A stretch of 64,000 bases of DNA from Bacillaceae bacterium (lineage in GTDB: Bacteria; Bacillota; Bacilli; JACDOE01): assembly GCA_017656255.1 (NCBI GenBank), contig JACDOE010000006.1, positions 1 through 64,000 of the forward strand. The letters run 5' to 3'. A program made the position numbers and the translations under genes. Within the stretch, counting starts at the first letter, position 1. Each line of letters begins with the position of its first letter. The notes under the pieces are model-generated. The model was not told where the DNA came from. It did no database searches and saw only the letters and a list, made by a program, of their open reading frames with translations. Positions 25,813 to 34,965 of the stretch are shown here, piece by piece.

Positions 25813-26991
25813 ATGGAGGACGTTTACATTCTGCAAGGGGCGCGAACACCTTTCGCCACATTCGGTGGGGCATTAAAAGATGTTGATCCAACAGAACTGG
25901 GGGCTATCAGTTCATCTGAAGCGGTAAAAAGGAGCGAACTGGAACCAAAAGAGATTGATCAGGTCGTGATCGGAAACGTGATTCATGCCACTAAAAATGC
26001 TTCCTATCTGGCTCGCCACATCGCATTGCGGGCCGGCATTCCCGAAGAAACACCGGCGTTAACGGTGAACCGGCTGTGTGGGTCAGGACTTCAGGCTGCA
26101 GTTTCTGCTGCGCAGGCGATTAAATTGGGTGAGTCTCAGGCAGCTCTGGCCGGGGGTTCGGAAAACATGAGCATGTCTCCGCATGTGCTGCGCCAGACCC
26201 GTTTCGGGAGTAAAATGGGTGCACCGCAAATAGACGATATGCTCCTGGCAACCCTGACCGATGCCCATTGCGGCTGTGGGATGGGTATCACTGCCGAAAA
26301 TCTTGCGGAGAAATACAGCATTAGCCGTCAAGAACAGGATCAATTCGCTCTGGAAAGTCAGAAAAAAGCCGCAGCAGCTCAGGAAGAAGGCATCTTTGCC
26401 GAAGAAATTGTGCCGATAACAGTTAAAACCCGGAAAGGGGAAATCGAGGTCAGCCAGGATGAACACCTCAGACCCGAAACCACCCTTGAGGGACTAAGTC
26501 AGCTAAAACCGGCCTTCAAAAAAGACGGGACCGTAACGGCCGGGAACTCCAGCGGGATTAATGACGGAGCGGCCGCAGTGGTACTGGCGGGAGAATCGTT
26601 TATACAACGTAAGAACTTGAACCCGCTGGCCCGTATCGTTTCCTGGGGAGTGGCCGGTGTCGATCCGCGGATTATGGGAATTGGACCGGTACCGGCCAGC
26701 CAGATGGCCCTGGAGCGAGCCGGAATTTCCATTGATGACATTGACCTCGTCGAAGTCAATGAAGCTTTCGCCGCCCAATACCTGGCCGTGGAAAAGGAAC
26801 TGGGACTTGATCGTTCCCGTGTCAATCTGTATGGTGGAGCGATTGCTCTCGGACATCCGGTGGGGGCAAGCGGTGCCCGGCTCTTGTACAGCATGGCCCT
26901 GTCTTTGAAACGTAATAAGAAGAAATACGGCCTGGTTTCCCTTTGTATTGGCGGAGGACAGGGGATTTCCATGGTTATAGAATCGGTATAA
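25813..26991 (+). CDS. Acetyl-CoA C-acyltransferase (thiolase)
   Basis: A 392-residue thiolase that cleaves 3-ketoacyl-CoA with CoA, or runs in reverse to condense acetyl-CoA. The nucleophile Cys89 is in VNRLCGSGLQAA. The GGSENMS, NEAFAAQ and LGHPVGASGAR motifs and the final SLCIGGGQG (general-base Cys) are all intact. I start at ATG 25813, with AAGGAGGGG eight bases before it. The frame opens earlier, at GTG 25783, but that includes the ribosome binding site. It is a single gene followed by its own terminator. Chain-length preference (FadA or acetoacetyl type) cannot be settled by eye. Confidence 0.9.
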   Translation: MEDVYILQGARTPFATFGGALKDVDPTELGAISSSEAVKRSELEPKEIDQVVIGNVIHATKNASYLARHIALRAGIPEETPALTVNRLCGSGLQAAVSAAQAIKLGESQAALAGGSENMSMSPHVLRQTRFGSKMGAPQIDDMLLATLTDAHCGCGMGITAENLAEKYSISRQEQDQFALESQKKAAAAQEEGIFAEEIVPITVKTRKGEIEVSQDEHLRPETTLEGLSQLKPAFKKDGTVTAGNSSGINDGAAAVVLAGESFIQRKNLNPLARIVSWGVAGVDPRIMGIGPVPASQMALERAGISIDDIDLVEVNEAFAAQYLAVEKELGLDRSRVNLYGGAIALGHPVGASGARLLYSMALSLKRNKKKYGLVSLCIGGGQGISMVIESV

Positions 26992-27010
26992 AAAGTAGAG
27001 GATGTGTTTA

Positions 27011-27044
27011 AACGGCGTGCCAACACTGGTTCACGCCGTTTTTG
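27011..27044 (+). terminator. Terminator after the thiolase gene
   Basis: AACGGCGTG and CACGCCGTT form a perfect 9-bp stem, followed by TTTG. Confidence 0.8.
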
Positions 27045-27098
27045 TGTTGGATAAGGATCCGACTTCTGACTTCCGAACTCCGGCCTATGACCTCCGGT

Positions 27099-28394
27099 TC
27101 AAATTAAAAGCCCCAGCTGTTTCGCCTTAAACGTCAGTTCATCGCGAAAATTGGGGTGAGCGATGCTGATCAATAGCCGGGCTCGCTCATAAATACTTTT
27201 ACCCTTCAGATTCACCGCCCCGTATTCCGTCACCACATAATGCACGTCATTCTTGGACGTGGTCACAGCAGAACCGGGACTCAACTGGGGTTTGATCCGG
27301 GAAATGCTCCCGTCACGGGTGGTGGAATGCAGACAAATAAACCCCCGTCCATAGGGTGAAAAAGCAGCCCCTCTGGCAAAGTCCGCCTGCCCGCCGCTAG
27401 AGCTGTAATAGCGGCCCTGTATCGTTTCCGAAGCACACTGTCCGTAAAAATCAATTTCCGTGGTGGAATTGATGGAAATCATTTTTTCTTCCTGACCAAT
27501 CACCCTGGGGTCGTTCACGTGATCCACCGGCATCATCATGACCCCGGGATTCTGATCGATGAAATCATAAAGTTTTTTTGTCCCCATGGCGAAAGTACCT
27601 ACAATCTTACCCGGATTGGTTTTCTTCATCAGCCCATCAATCACACCGCTCTCCACCAGGTCCACGATCCCGTCTGTTAGAAGTTCGGTGTGGATCCCCA
27701 GATGTTTTTTGTCATTCAGAAAACTGATAATCGCGTTGGGCACCCCTCCGATTCCAACCTGCAGGGTGGAACCGTCCGGAATTAGTTCAGCCACATACGA
27801 AGCAATATTTCGGTCGATGTCGCCGGGCGGATGTGTCTCCACTTCAAAATTGGGATAATCTACCTCAATAAAACCTTCAACCTGACTGATATGAATCTGG
27901 TTGTTTCCGAAGGTACGCGGCATCTGCCTGTTTACTTCCAGTACAAAGGGGGCTTTTCCGATAAAACTGGCGGTATAATCGGCATTGGTGCCCAGGGAAA
28001 AATAACCGTGTTCATCCATGGGGGAAGAGACAGCCATCACCAGATTGTGACTCGTTCTTTCCCTCAGGATACGGGGAACTTCATGAAAATTGTTCGGTAC
28101 CAGATCACATTTTCCTTCCAGAAAGGCTTTGCGAGATGCCCCGCTGAGGAAATAAGCGACATGGCGGAGGTGACCGGGAAACGCCCCGTGAATGTAAGGT
28201 CGTGCTTTACGGGGATGCATCTGATGGATTTTTACATTTTTCCAGCGTGTCGCATGGGCTTCGATTGTATCAAGCAACACCTCCGGTTCACCGTTGGCGA
28301 GAGGGATAATAATGTCGTCGCCATCCTTGATCAATGTGAGTATATCCTCCGGGTTCATTTTCTTTTCCTGGTACATCTGTGCGGGTTTTTTCAT
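27099..28394 (-). CDS. Acetyl-CoA hydrolase/CoA-transferase (4-hydroxybutyrate CoA-transferase-like)
   Basis: A 431-residue family I CoA-transferase of the Cat1/AbfT group. It moves CoA between acetyl-CoA or butyryl-CoA and a small carboxylate. The glycine-rich LQVGIGGVPNAI near residue 213 and the catalytic-Glu region SINSTTEIDFYGQ near residue 290 are present. The last third has the GGQADFARGA and VTEYGAVNLKGKS blocks typical of the family. I use ATG 28394 since GGGAGG touches the ATG at 28400. It is convergent with the thiolase. The true substrate (acetate, succinate or 4-hydroxybutyrate) is unknown. Confidence 0.82.
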   Translation of the reverse strand: MKKPAQMYQEKKMNPEDILTLIKDGDDIIIPLANGEPEVLLDTIEAHATRWKNVKIHQMHPRKARPYIHGAFPGHLRHVAYFLSGASRKAFLEGKCDLVPNNFHEVPRILRERTSHNLVMAVSSPMDEHGYFSLGTNADYTASFIGKAPFVLEVNRQMPRTFGNNQIHISQVEGFIEVDYPNFEVETHPPGDIDRNIASYVAELIPDGSTLQVGIGGVPNAIISFLNDKKHLGIHTELLTDGIVDLVESGVIDGLMKKTNPGKIVGTFAMGTKKLYDFIDQNPGVMMMPVDHVNDPRVIGQEEKMISINSTTEIDFYGQCASETIQGRYYSSSGGQADFARGAAFSPYGRGFICLHSTTRDGSISRIKPQLSPGSAVTTSKNDVHYVVTEYGAVNLKGKSIYERARLLISIAHPNFRDELTFKAKQLGLLI

Positions 28395-28647
28395 GCTCAT
28401 CCTCCCAAAAAAACTGTCATTACCTCTTGAATATTCCCTTTGCTTATCTCACTTCCTCCCATTAGTTTTAAAGTTTTTGTGAAAGATTATCCGGTTCGGG
28501 TATCAATTGCCATAATTGTGAACGGATCATGACATTTGCCTGCCCCATAAACTTACCCGGAACACGAAACATTATAATGGAGACAGCGTCTAAATAAATA
28601 AAATCGAAAAAAATATACATCAGGAGAACACAAAAGAGGGAGAGACC

Positions 28648-31101
28648 ATGGCGAAACGAAAAACGAAGAAGAATCTGCTTGCCCGACGAATCAAATGGTT
28701 AATCGGTGCTGCGGTCTTATTTTTTATACTGTCCATAGCCGCTTACTGGGGAGCGGTTTATGCCGGTTCACAACTGGTGGACGAACAGAAACTGAAGATG
28801 GTGGAAGCGTCAACGATACTGGATGAGAATGGCAACGAAGCGGGGAAATTGTTTATTGAAAACCGCGAGTATGTCACACTGGATCAGGTTCCGGATAAAT
28901 TGGAGAAAGCTTTTATTTCGGTAGAGGACGCCAGATTTTATGATCATGGCGGAATTGACTTTATCGCGATTGGTCGTGCGCTCTATGTGGATATACTCGC
29001 CGGGGAGGCGATACAGGGTGGAAGTACGATCACCCAGCAACTGGCGAGAAATGCCTTCCTGAGCCATGAGAAAAAAATTCTGAGAAAAACGAAAGAAGCC
29101 CTGATTGCCGTCTATCTGGACCGCAAATACAGTAAAGACCAGATTCTGGAGATGTATTTGAATCAAATTTATTTCGGTCACGGAGCTTACGGTGTGGAAG
29201 CTGCGGCGCAACTCTATTTCGGAAAAAGCGTCAATGAACTGACTGTCTCTCAGATGGCGATGCTGGCGGCCCTGCCGAAAGGCCCCAACGCTTATTCGCC
29301 GTTTAATAATCCGGAAAAAGCGCTGGAACGCCGTAATCTGGTTCTGAGGCTGATGGAAGAGCATCAGGTTATCACGCCGGAGGAACGGCAGGAAGCGGAA
29401 AAACAGGAGCTTAACCTGGCACCGGAACCAGGAGGACAGAAAGCTTATCTGCGGGCCTACATCGACTATGTGATTCAGGAAGCCAGGGAGAAATACGACA
29501 TATCTGAGGATGATCTCTACCGCGGGGGCTATCAAATCTATACCTACCTGAATCTCGATGCCCAGCAAAGGATGGATCAGGTTTTTAAAAACGATCAACT
29601 GTTCCCGCCTGCCGGTAAAGAGCGGGAAGTGGAAAGTGGCATGGTGATTGTCAATCCCAAAAACGGGGGAATTACGGCTCTGGCAGGCGGACGGCATTAC
29701 GTGGCCAAAGGGTTGAATCATGCAATCCGGACTCGACAACCGGGATCCACCTTTAAACCGATAGCCGTGTATGCACCGGCGCTCGAAAAAGGCTGGCACC
29801 CCTATGACATGCTTAAAGATGAAAAAATGAATTTCGGCAATTATCAACCGCGAAATTATGACGGAAAGTACCGCGGGGAAGTCACGATGATCGAAGCCCT
29901 GCAGGAGTCCTACAATGTCCCCGCTGTCTGGCTTCTAAATGAAATTGGGGTGAAGGCCGGGGTTCAGTCTGCTGAAAAATTCGGCATTCCTCTGGCAGAT
30001 CAGGATCACAATCTGGCGATTGCACTGGGCGGGCTGACCCATGGGGTTTCCCCGCTTCAGATGGCGCAGGCATACAGTGCCTTTGCCAACAACGGGATTA
30101 TGATCGAGGCCCACGCGATTAAGAAAATTGTTGCACGGGACGGTACCGTCATAGGGGAGGCCGACCCGCAATCGACGGTAGTCATCAGCGAACAAACAGC
30201 TTATTACATGACACGTATGCTGGAAAAAGTGGTTCAGGAAGGAACCGGCCGCAATGCAAGAATGGCGTGGCCCGTTGCCGGAAAAACGGGTACTACACAG
30301 TATGATGAGGTTGACAATGGTAACAAGGACGCCTGGTTTGTCGGATATACACCTTATTATGTCGGCGCCGTCTGGCTTGGTTTCGGCACGACGGACAAAG
30401 ATCATTACTTGACAGGCGGTAGCGGTTATGCCGCCGGCATCTTCCGGGAAGTGATGACGGGGGTGCATCAGGGCCTGGCCGTTCATCCGTTTCAAAAACC
30501 TGATGGAGTCGAAGAACTCAGACCTCCTGTCCAGCTGACGCGGATTGAGGATTTATCCGCCGAACTGGCTCTCGATACCGAGTTAAAGGTTCATCTGGTT
30601 TGGACGCCCAATGAAGATGAACGCATCACCTACCGGATTTACCGGTTTACGAAGGATATTGAAAATCGGGAACTGGTTGACGAAGTGTCCGGAAACAACT
30701 GGGTGGGACCGTTTGATCTGGACAAAATGTATAAGTATGTGGTGGTACCGGTTAATCCTTTTACCGGTGAAGAAGGAGAACTGTCCAATGTAGCCGAGGT
30801 AAACTGGACCTTGCTTCCGTCGATTTTACAGTTTGGAGAAGGGCATGAACAGGATGGGGATGATTCCCGGGGCGAAAATACCGAGCAAGATCGGGACCAA
30901 GATGATGACGATAAGAAAAGACAGGAAAGAATCGAGGAACTGATTCGCGAATATGAGGAAAGAGATGAACCCCTGCCTGACTGGCTCATTGACCTGATTG
31001 AAGGGGAAGAAGGTCAGGAGGAAGAAAACGTGGGTAATGGACAGAATGATTCATCCGCGGATGAAGATCCGCAACCGGAAGAAGAAGTAACAACTCAATA
31101 G
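28648..31101 (+). CDS. Class A penicillin-binding protein (PBP1A family)
   Basis: An 817-residue bifunctional peptidoglycan synthase. Cytoplasmic basic tail, one transmembrane helix (about 16-38), then a glycosyltransferase domain with catalytic Glu93 in VEDARFYDHGG and GGSTITQQLARN. The transpeptidase domain has S367-T-F-K370, SYN in QESYNVPAVW and KTGTT. A fibronectin-III-like segment follows (about 635-720). The last 90 residues are an acidic low-complexity tail with a coiled stretch. It is close to Bacillus PbpG/PbpF-type enzymes, but the exact orthologue is uncertain. ATG follows GAGGGAGAG. Confidence 0.9.
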   Translation: MAKRKTKKNLLARRIKWLIGAAVLFFILSIAAYWGAVYAGSQLVDEQKLKMVEASTILDENGNEAGKLFIENREYVTLDQVPDKLEKAFISVEDARFYDHGGIDFIAIGRALYVDILAGEAIQGGSTITQQLARNAFLSHEKKILRKTKEALIAVYLDRKYSKDQILEMYLNQIYFGHGAYGVEAAAQLYFGKSVNELTVSQMAMLAALPKGPNAYSPFNNPEKALERRNLVLRLMEEHQVITPEERQEAEKQELNLAPEPGGQKAYLRAYIDYVIQEAREKYDISEDDLYRGGYQIYTYLNLDAQQRMDQVFKNDQLFPPAGKEREVESGMVIVNPKNGGITALAGGRHYVAKGLNHAIRTRQPGSTFKPIAVYAPALEKGWHPYDMLKDEKMNFGNYQPRNYDGKYRGEVTMIEALQESYNVPAVWLLNEIGVKAGVQSAEKFGIPLADQDHNLAIALGGLTHGVSPLQMAQAYSAFANNGIMIEAHAIKKIVARDGTVIGEADPQSTVVISEQTAYYMTRMLEKVVQEGTGRNARMAWPVAGKTGTTQYDEVDNGNKDAWFVGYTPYYVGAVWLGFGTTDKDHYLTGGSGYAAGIFREVMTGVHQGLAVHPFQKPDGVEELRPPVQLTRIEDLSAELALDTELKVHLVWTPNEDERITYRIYRFTKDIENRELVDEVSGNNWVGPFDLDKMYKYVVVPVNPFTGEEGELSNVAEVNWTLLPSILQFGEGHEQDGDDSRGENTEQDRDQDDDDKKRQERIEELIREYEERDEPLPDWLIDLIEGEEGQEEENVGNGQNDSSADEDPQPEEEVTTQ

Positions 31102-31120
31102 TGTTCATGGTAAAAACGAC

Positions 31121-31153
31121 AAGCCCTGCTTGGTATGTTCAAGCAGGGTTTAC
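31121..31153. terminator. Bidirectional terminator
   Basis: CCCTGCTTG and CAAGCAGGG form a 9-bp stem between the convergent PBP gene and the small reverse-strand ORF. T-rich tracts lie on both sides (TTTACTATTT forward, GTCGTTTTT reverse). Confidence 0.75.
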
Positions 31154-31299
31154 TATTTGGATTCCTTCTCTTTGCGAATGGCTTTAAGGGCTTTTTCCGG
31201 GCCGAGCAACTCAATCATCTCTGTCAATTCTTGATTGGACAACGGGCGCTGTTTCCCTTTTTCAATCAATTCTTCAAGCCGCTTTGTATTTTCAGCGAT
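31153..31299 (-). CDS. Small basic/acidic helical protein with apparent ATC start
   Basis: A 48-codon frame ends at TAG (31155-31153) and reads AENTKRLEELIEKGKQRPLS followed by NQELTEMIELLGPEKALKAI, a convincing amphipathic helical protein. A perfect GGAGGTGA ribosome binding site (31313-31306) lies six bases before an ATC at 31299. There is no ATG, GTG or TTG at that position. The codon before the ATC in frame is TCC, and a TGA lies two codons before that. Translation may therefore start at ATC, or an ATG has been lost by a point change. An internal TTG is a weaker option. Family not recognised. Confidence 0.55.
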   Translation of the reverse strand: MAENTKRLEELIEKGKQRPLSNQELTEMIELLGPEKALKAIRKEKESK

Positions 31300-31409
31300 G
31301 GATCGTCACCTCCGTATTCTCATTTTTTCCGAACAACGGCAAAAACATTTGCAAGATGGTCATAAAAAATATGGATTTGCAGAGATTATAAGCAGGGAGG
31401 GATTTTTTG

Positions 31410-31694
31410 ATGGAAAATGAGAAGCAAACACAAAATCAGCCCGGGTTCAATCCGGAACCCGCAACATCCCCTCGGTTTATGAACAAGAGTGATTCCGGTG
31501 ACCCGAACCGCCCGCAAACCAGTCGGTACGTCGGTCCCGATGTGTCCAACCAGACGACGGCGGTTCCCAATCTGGAAGAAACACGGATTGACCGTCCCAA
31601 AGTTATCGGGCCTCCAGTAGATCCCGGAACCGGAAGGTATGACGGCCGTCTCGAAGAAAAACAGGTCCAAACGGAAAAAACGCAACGTGACTAG
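31410..31694 (+). CDS. Small disordered hydrophilic protein
   Basis: A 94-residue protein with no hydrophobic core: rich in Asn, Gln, Pro, Thr and charged residues (ENEKQTQNQPGFNPEP, then RYVGPDVSNQTTAVPN). ATG 31410 follows GCAGGGAGGG at eight bases. It resembles small sporulation-associated or coat-type hydrophilic proteins in composition only, and I make no family claim. It is followed by a strong hairpin. Confidence 0.55.
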   Translation: MENEKQTQNQPGFNPEPATSPRFMNKSDSGDPNRPQTSRYVGPDVSNQTTAVPNLEETRIDRPKVIGPPVDPGTGRYDGRLEEKQVQTEKTQRD

Positions 31695-31700
31695 TGGAGG

Positions 31701-31741
31701 AATCACCGAAGCCGTATCGGGTTTTCGGTGATTTTATTTTC
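31701..31741. terminator. Bidirectional terminator
   Basis: AATCACCGAA and TTCGGTGATT form a perfect 10-bp stem followed by TTATTTT. It lies between two convergent genes. Confidence 0.85.
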
Positions 31742-31742
31742 A

Positions 31743-32225
31743 TTAGTGAAGGTATGTGCCGGGTTCATCTTTGTGAAATAAGCCACCCGTTTCTTCATCG
31801 GGGTCCATCTGGTAAAAATGGTTAACAATTTGCTGGAGGACAGTTTTTTTCAACCTGTCCGTATCCTCATCGGTATAAGTCAGATAACAATCCTCAAGAA
31901 AGCGTCTGAATTTGTGGGGATCCCAGTCGATCCTCAGGGATTTATGGATATCATCAATCTGATCACCCCAGCGGATCTCAAGGGACTGGTAATTTTCCTG
32001 CAACTGATCCCAGAACGAATCACGAAGGGCAAAGTGGACTTCATAACGTCGTGTCGTCAGCTCAATGACGATCACGGGCATGTGTTCATACACGCCGGCA
32101 TGCCACGCCAGCTCGATCGGTTCTGAATGGAGTCCGGAAACCCATTTTTCCGGAAATTCTTCTTCTGGGGAGATGTGGCAGATTAGATGATTCGCGTTGA
32201 CTTTGACTTGTTGAATTAAAAACAT
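31743..32225 (-). CDS. Hypothetical protein
   Basis: A 160-residue soluble protein, ATG after GCAGGAGTGA. It has an N-terminal beta-rich part (FLIQQVKVNANHLICHI; VIVIELTTRRYEVHF) and an acidic helical C-terminus (DPDEETGGLFHKDEP). Family not recognised. It converges with the preceding small gene. Confidence 0.6.
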   Translation of the reverse strand: MFLIQQVKVNANHLICHISPEEEFPEKWVSGLHSEPIELAWHAGVYEHMPVIVIELTTRRYEVHFALRDSFWDQLQENYQSLEIRWGDQIDDIHKSLRIDWDPHKFRRFLEDCYLTYTDEDTDRLKKTVLQQIVNHFYQMDPDEETGGLFHKDEPGTYLH

Positions 32226-32364
32226 CGGATCACTCCTGCCGTAAGATTAAAGAAATCAGCATGTATTTTTCAAAGTAACCTTTTTAAGCTCAGGAGTCAA
32301 CAGAAAAATATTGCACAAACACATTCGAGACAATATCGTCACTTTATACGTGGCGTGAATGTAG

Positions 32365-32370
32365 TATAAT
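32365..32370 (+). promoter_or_regulatory. -10 element upstream of the 32402 gene
   Basis: TATAAT overlaps an ATG at 32369 that opens the frame. A -10 box here means that ATG is not transcribed and supports the GTG start at 32402. No good -35 is visible. Confidence 0.4.
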
Positions 32371-32401
32371 GAAATATCATGACCATCGGAGGGGGAGAGC
32401 C

Positions 32402-32734
32402 GTGGGACAACAGGAAACACCGGAATTGGAACCTTATTTTGAAAAGAAATTGAAAGAAGCGAGGATTCATTTTGAACGCGCTCTGGCGTGCAAACACACC
32501 GAATTTGATAATTTGTACCCGTATATGCATGAACACCCGCAATTTTTCTGGTATAAACGTTATGTTGCATGGCAGGAATTGTTAACGATTGTACAGATGG
32601 CCTCGGAACTGGGTGTCGAATGGCGAACCCATTTTACAGAACAGCAAACTGTCTTTATTGAGAACAAAGTCCTGGAAAGTAAAGTGCTCGATAACTGGTT
32701 TGAACAGGACAAGCAGAAAGAAGAAACCCGTTAA
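32402..32734 (+). CDS. Hypothetical protein (possibly YpoC-like)
   Basis: A 110-residue helical, charged protein. GTG 32402 is preceded by GGAGGGGGAG. The aromatic-rich middle (YPYMHEHPQFFWYKRYVAW) recalls YpoC-type proteins of Bacillus, but I cannot confirm that. It lies 20 bases upstream of the rRNA methyltransferase gene and is probably co-transcribed with it. Confidence 0.55.
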   Translation: MGQQETPELEPYFEKKLKEARIHFERALACKHTEFDNLYPYMHEHPQFFWYKRYVAWQELLTIVQMASELGVEWRTHFTEQQTVFIENKVLESKVLDNWFEQDKQKEETR

Positions 32735-32754
32735 GCAGAGAGGAAGCTTATCAC

Positions 32755-34155
32755 GTGAACTTGCCTGAACCATTTACTGCTCGAATGAAAGAATTACTTG
32801 CAGATGAATATGATGCCTTTCTTCAGTCATTATCAGGGCAACGCCGATACGGTCTTCGCATCAATACGCTGAAAATCTCAACGGATGATTTTAAGCGCCT
32901 GTCTCCTTTTACATTAAAACCGATCCCATGGACCCGAGACGGATTTTACTACCAGGAAGATGAAGTGCCCGGGAAGCATCCTTATTACCATGCCGGGCTT
33001 TATTATATCCAGGAGCCGTCCGCCATGTTTCCGGCTGAAGTTCTGGATGCCAGGCCCGGGGAGCGGATTCTGGATTTGTGCGCGGCACCTGGCGGCAAGA
33101 CGGTCCAGATTGCGGCAGGGTTGAAAGGGGCAGGCGTACTCGTCACCAATGATATACATCCCCGGAGAGTCAAGGCCCTGGTGAAAAACATCGAGTTGTA
33201 CGGGATAAAGAATGCCATCGTCACCAATGAAACACCGGACAGGCTTTCCCGGGCTTTCCCCGGCTTTTTTGACAAGATTTTGATCGATGCTCCCTGTTCC
33301 GGTGAAGGCATGTTTCGGAAAGATCCGGATATGATCAAAAGCTGGAATGTTCATTCCGTTGCCTCTTGCTGCGTCAAACAGCAGGAAATTCTGCAGCATG
33401 TTTCTCCCATGTTGAAGCCCGGGGGGAAGGTGATTTATGCCACCTGTACATTTGCCCCGGAAGAAAATGAGCAGATGATCGCCCAATTTATACGCGAGCA
33501 TCCGGAATTCAGGCTGTTGGATATTCCCAAAAATCATGGCATGGCCGGTGGGCGTGGAGACTGGTTGGATGACGATCAGATGGATTCCCATGTTCGGCAG
33601 GCAATGTCCGGAACAGTACGTTTGTGGCCGCATCGGTTAGATGGTGAAGGACATTTCGTGGCCCTGCTGGAAAAGCAGGCGGACACGGGCGAACGGTATG
33701 AGCCGGTGAATTTTCCACCAGTTCCTGATCGGGTTCTTGAAGATTACCATCAATTTGTGAATACGTATTTAACCTCATCTCCCCAAACGGTAGCACCAGA
33801 CCTGAAACTGTTGCTGCAAAAAGACCGGTTATTTCTCGTACCGGCAGACCTTCCTTCCCTGCACGGTCTGAAAGTGGCCCGGTCGGGATGGTTTCTGGGT
33901 ACACTGAAGAAAAAAAGGTTTGAGCCGAGTCATGCTCTGCTGATGGGGCTGGACGGAGATAATATAAAGCAGACTCTGTCATTTTCAGCAGATGATGACA
34001 GGCTGCATCGCTATCTGCGGGGTGAAACACTGGCAGTTCAACCGAAGGGAAAAGGGTGGCACGGGATTGAAGTGGATGGCTATCCGTTAGGCTGGGCCAA
34101 AGCAGCAGGAGAAATGCTGAAGAATCATTATCCACCCGGCTGGAGAATGATGTAA
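32755..34155 (+). CDS. RsmF-type rRNA m5C methyltransferase (NOL1/NOP2/Sun family)
   Basis: A 466-residue SAM-dependent RNA cytosine-C5 methyltransferase. The SAM-binding region is LDLCAAPGGKT near residue 105. The catalytic motifs are DAPCSGEGMF and ATCTFAPEENE, containing the two conserved Cys. The C-terminal 170 residues match the RsmF-type ferredoxin-like and PUA-like extension that binds rRNA. GTG start after GAGGAAG. It is followed 15 bases later by a pseudouridine synthase gene, giving an rRNA-modification pair. Confidence 0.87.
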   Translation: MNLPEPFTARMKELLADEYDAFLQSLSGQRRYGLRINTLKISTDDFKRLSPFTLKPIPWTRDGFYYQEDEVPGKHPYYHAGLYYIQEPSAMFPAEVLDARPGERILDLCAAPGGKTVQIAAGLKGAGVLVTNDIHPRRVKALVKNIELYGIKNAIVTNETPDRLSRAFPGFFDKILIDAPCSGEGMFRKDPDMIKSWNVHSVASCCVKQQEILQHVSPMLKPGGKVIYATCTFAPEENEQMIAQFIREHPEFRLLDIPKNHGMAGGRGDWLDDDQMDSHVRQAMSGTVRLWPHRLDGEGHFVALLEKQADTGERYEPVNFPPVPDRVLEDYHQFVNTYLTSSPQTVAPDLKLLLQKDRLFLVPADLPSLHGLKVARSGWFLGTLKKKRFEPSHALLMGLDGDNIKQTLSFSADDDRLHRYLRGETLAVQPKGKGWHGIEVDGYPLGWAKAAGEMLKNHYPPGWRMM

Positions 34156-34170
34156 AGGAGATATTCAATC

Positions 34171-34887
34171 ATGCAGCGCCTGGACAAAGTCCTTTCACGA
34201 ATGGGTTATGGGACGCGCAAAGAAGTCAAGAAGGCAGTTAAAAAGGGTTATGTAATGGTCAATGACAGAACGGCTGATGATCCCGGAATGCATGTTGATC
34301 CCTACCGTGATCATATCAAAATCATGGGTGAAACGGTCGTTTACCGCGACAACATCTATATCATGATGAACAAACCGGCAGGGGTTGTTTCGGCGACAGA
34401 GGACCGTGCCGATCAGACGGTGATTGATCTCCTCGAAGGGCAATTCGAGCCGTTTCACCTGTTTCCGGTGGGGCGGCTGGACAAGGATACGGAAGGGCTT
34501 ATGCTTATTACCAGCGACGGACCGCTGGCACATCGCCTTTTATCTCCCCGGCATCATGTTCCCAAAACCTATTTTGCCAGGATCGAAGGAGAAGTTACGA
34601 AAGCGGACCAGGAGCTTTTTCAGAAGGGCATTAAACTGGATGACGGTTATACCACCCTGCCGGCAGAACTGAATATTCTTCAATCTGGTATGATCTCAGA
34701 GGTCGAAATCACGCTCCGTGAAGGAAAATATCATCAAATTAAACGAATGTTTTACGCTACTGGTAAAAAAGTGATATATTTAAAAAGGATGTCAATGGGA
34801 TCACTTGTGCTGGATCCCGGACTTAAACCCGGAGAATTCAGGGAACTGACAGAACAGGAGCTGACACAATTAAAAAAACAGGAGTAG
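34171..34887 (+). CDS. 16S-rRNA-type pseudouridine synthase (RsuA family)
   Basis: A 238-residue protein with an N-terminal S4 RNA-binding domain (QRLDKVLSRMGYGTRKEVKK) and the RsuA/RluB catalytic domain. The catalytic Asp104 is in GRLDKDTEGLML, and motif III is EVEITLREGKYHQIKRMF. It isomerises a uridine in rRNA. The target position cannot be deduced. ATG after AAAGGAG. Confidence 0.87.
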   Translation: MQRLDKVLSRMGYGTRKEVKKAVKKGYVMVNDRTADDPGMHVDPYRDHIKIMGETVVYRDNIYIMMNKPAGVVSATEDRADQTVIDLLEGQFEPFHLFPVGRLDKDTEGLMLITSDGPLAHRLLSPRHHVPKTYFARIEGEVTKADQELFQKGIKLDDGYTTLPAELNILQSGMISEVEITLREGKYHQIKRMFYATGKKVIYLKRMSMGSLVLDPGLKPGEFRELTEQELTQLKKQE

Positions 34888-34965
34888 TTGCAAATTTTGC
34901 ACTTTCACATGCAGGCAACGATACAATACAATAATTACCAGTTATGGTAAGAAGGGAGACGACTC

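Noticed and set aside
28810-29847. 345-codon reverse frame
   Set aside because: Antisense shadow of the PBP gene, with no start signal.
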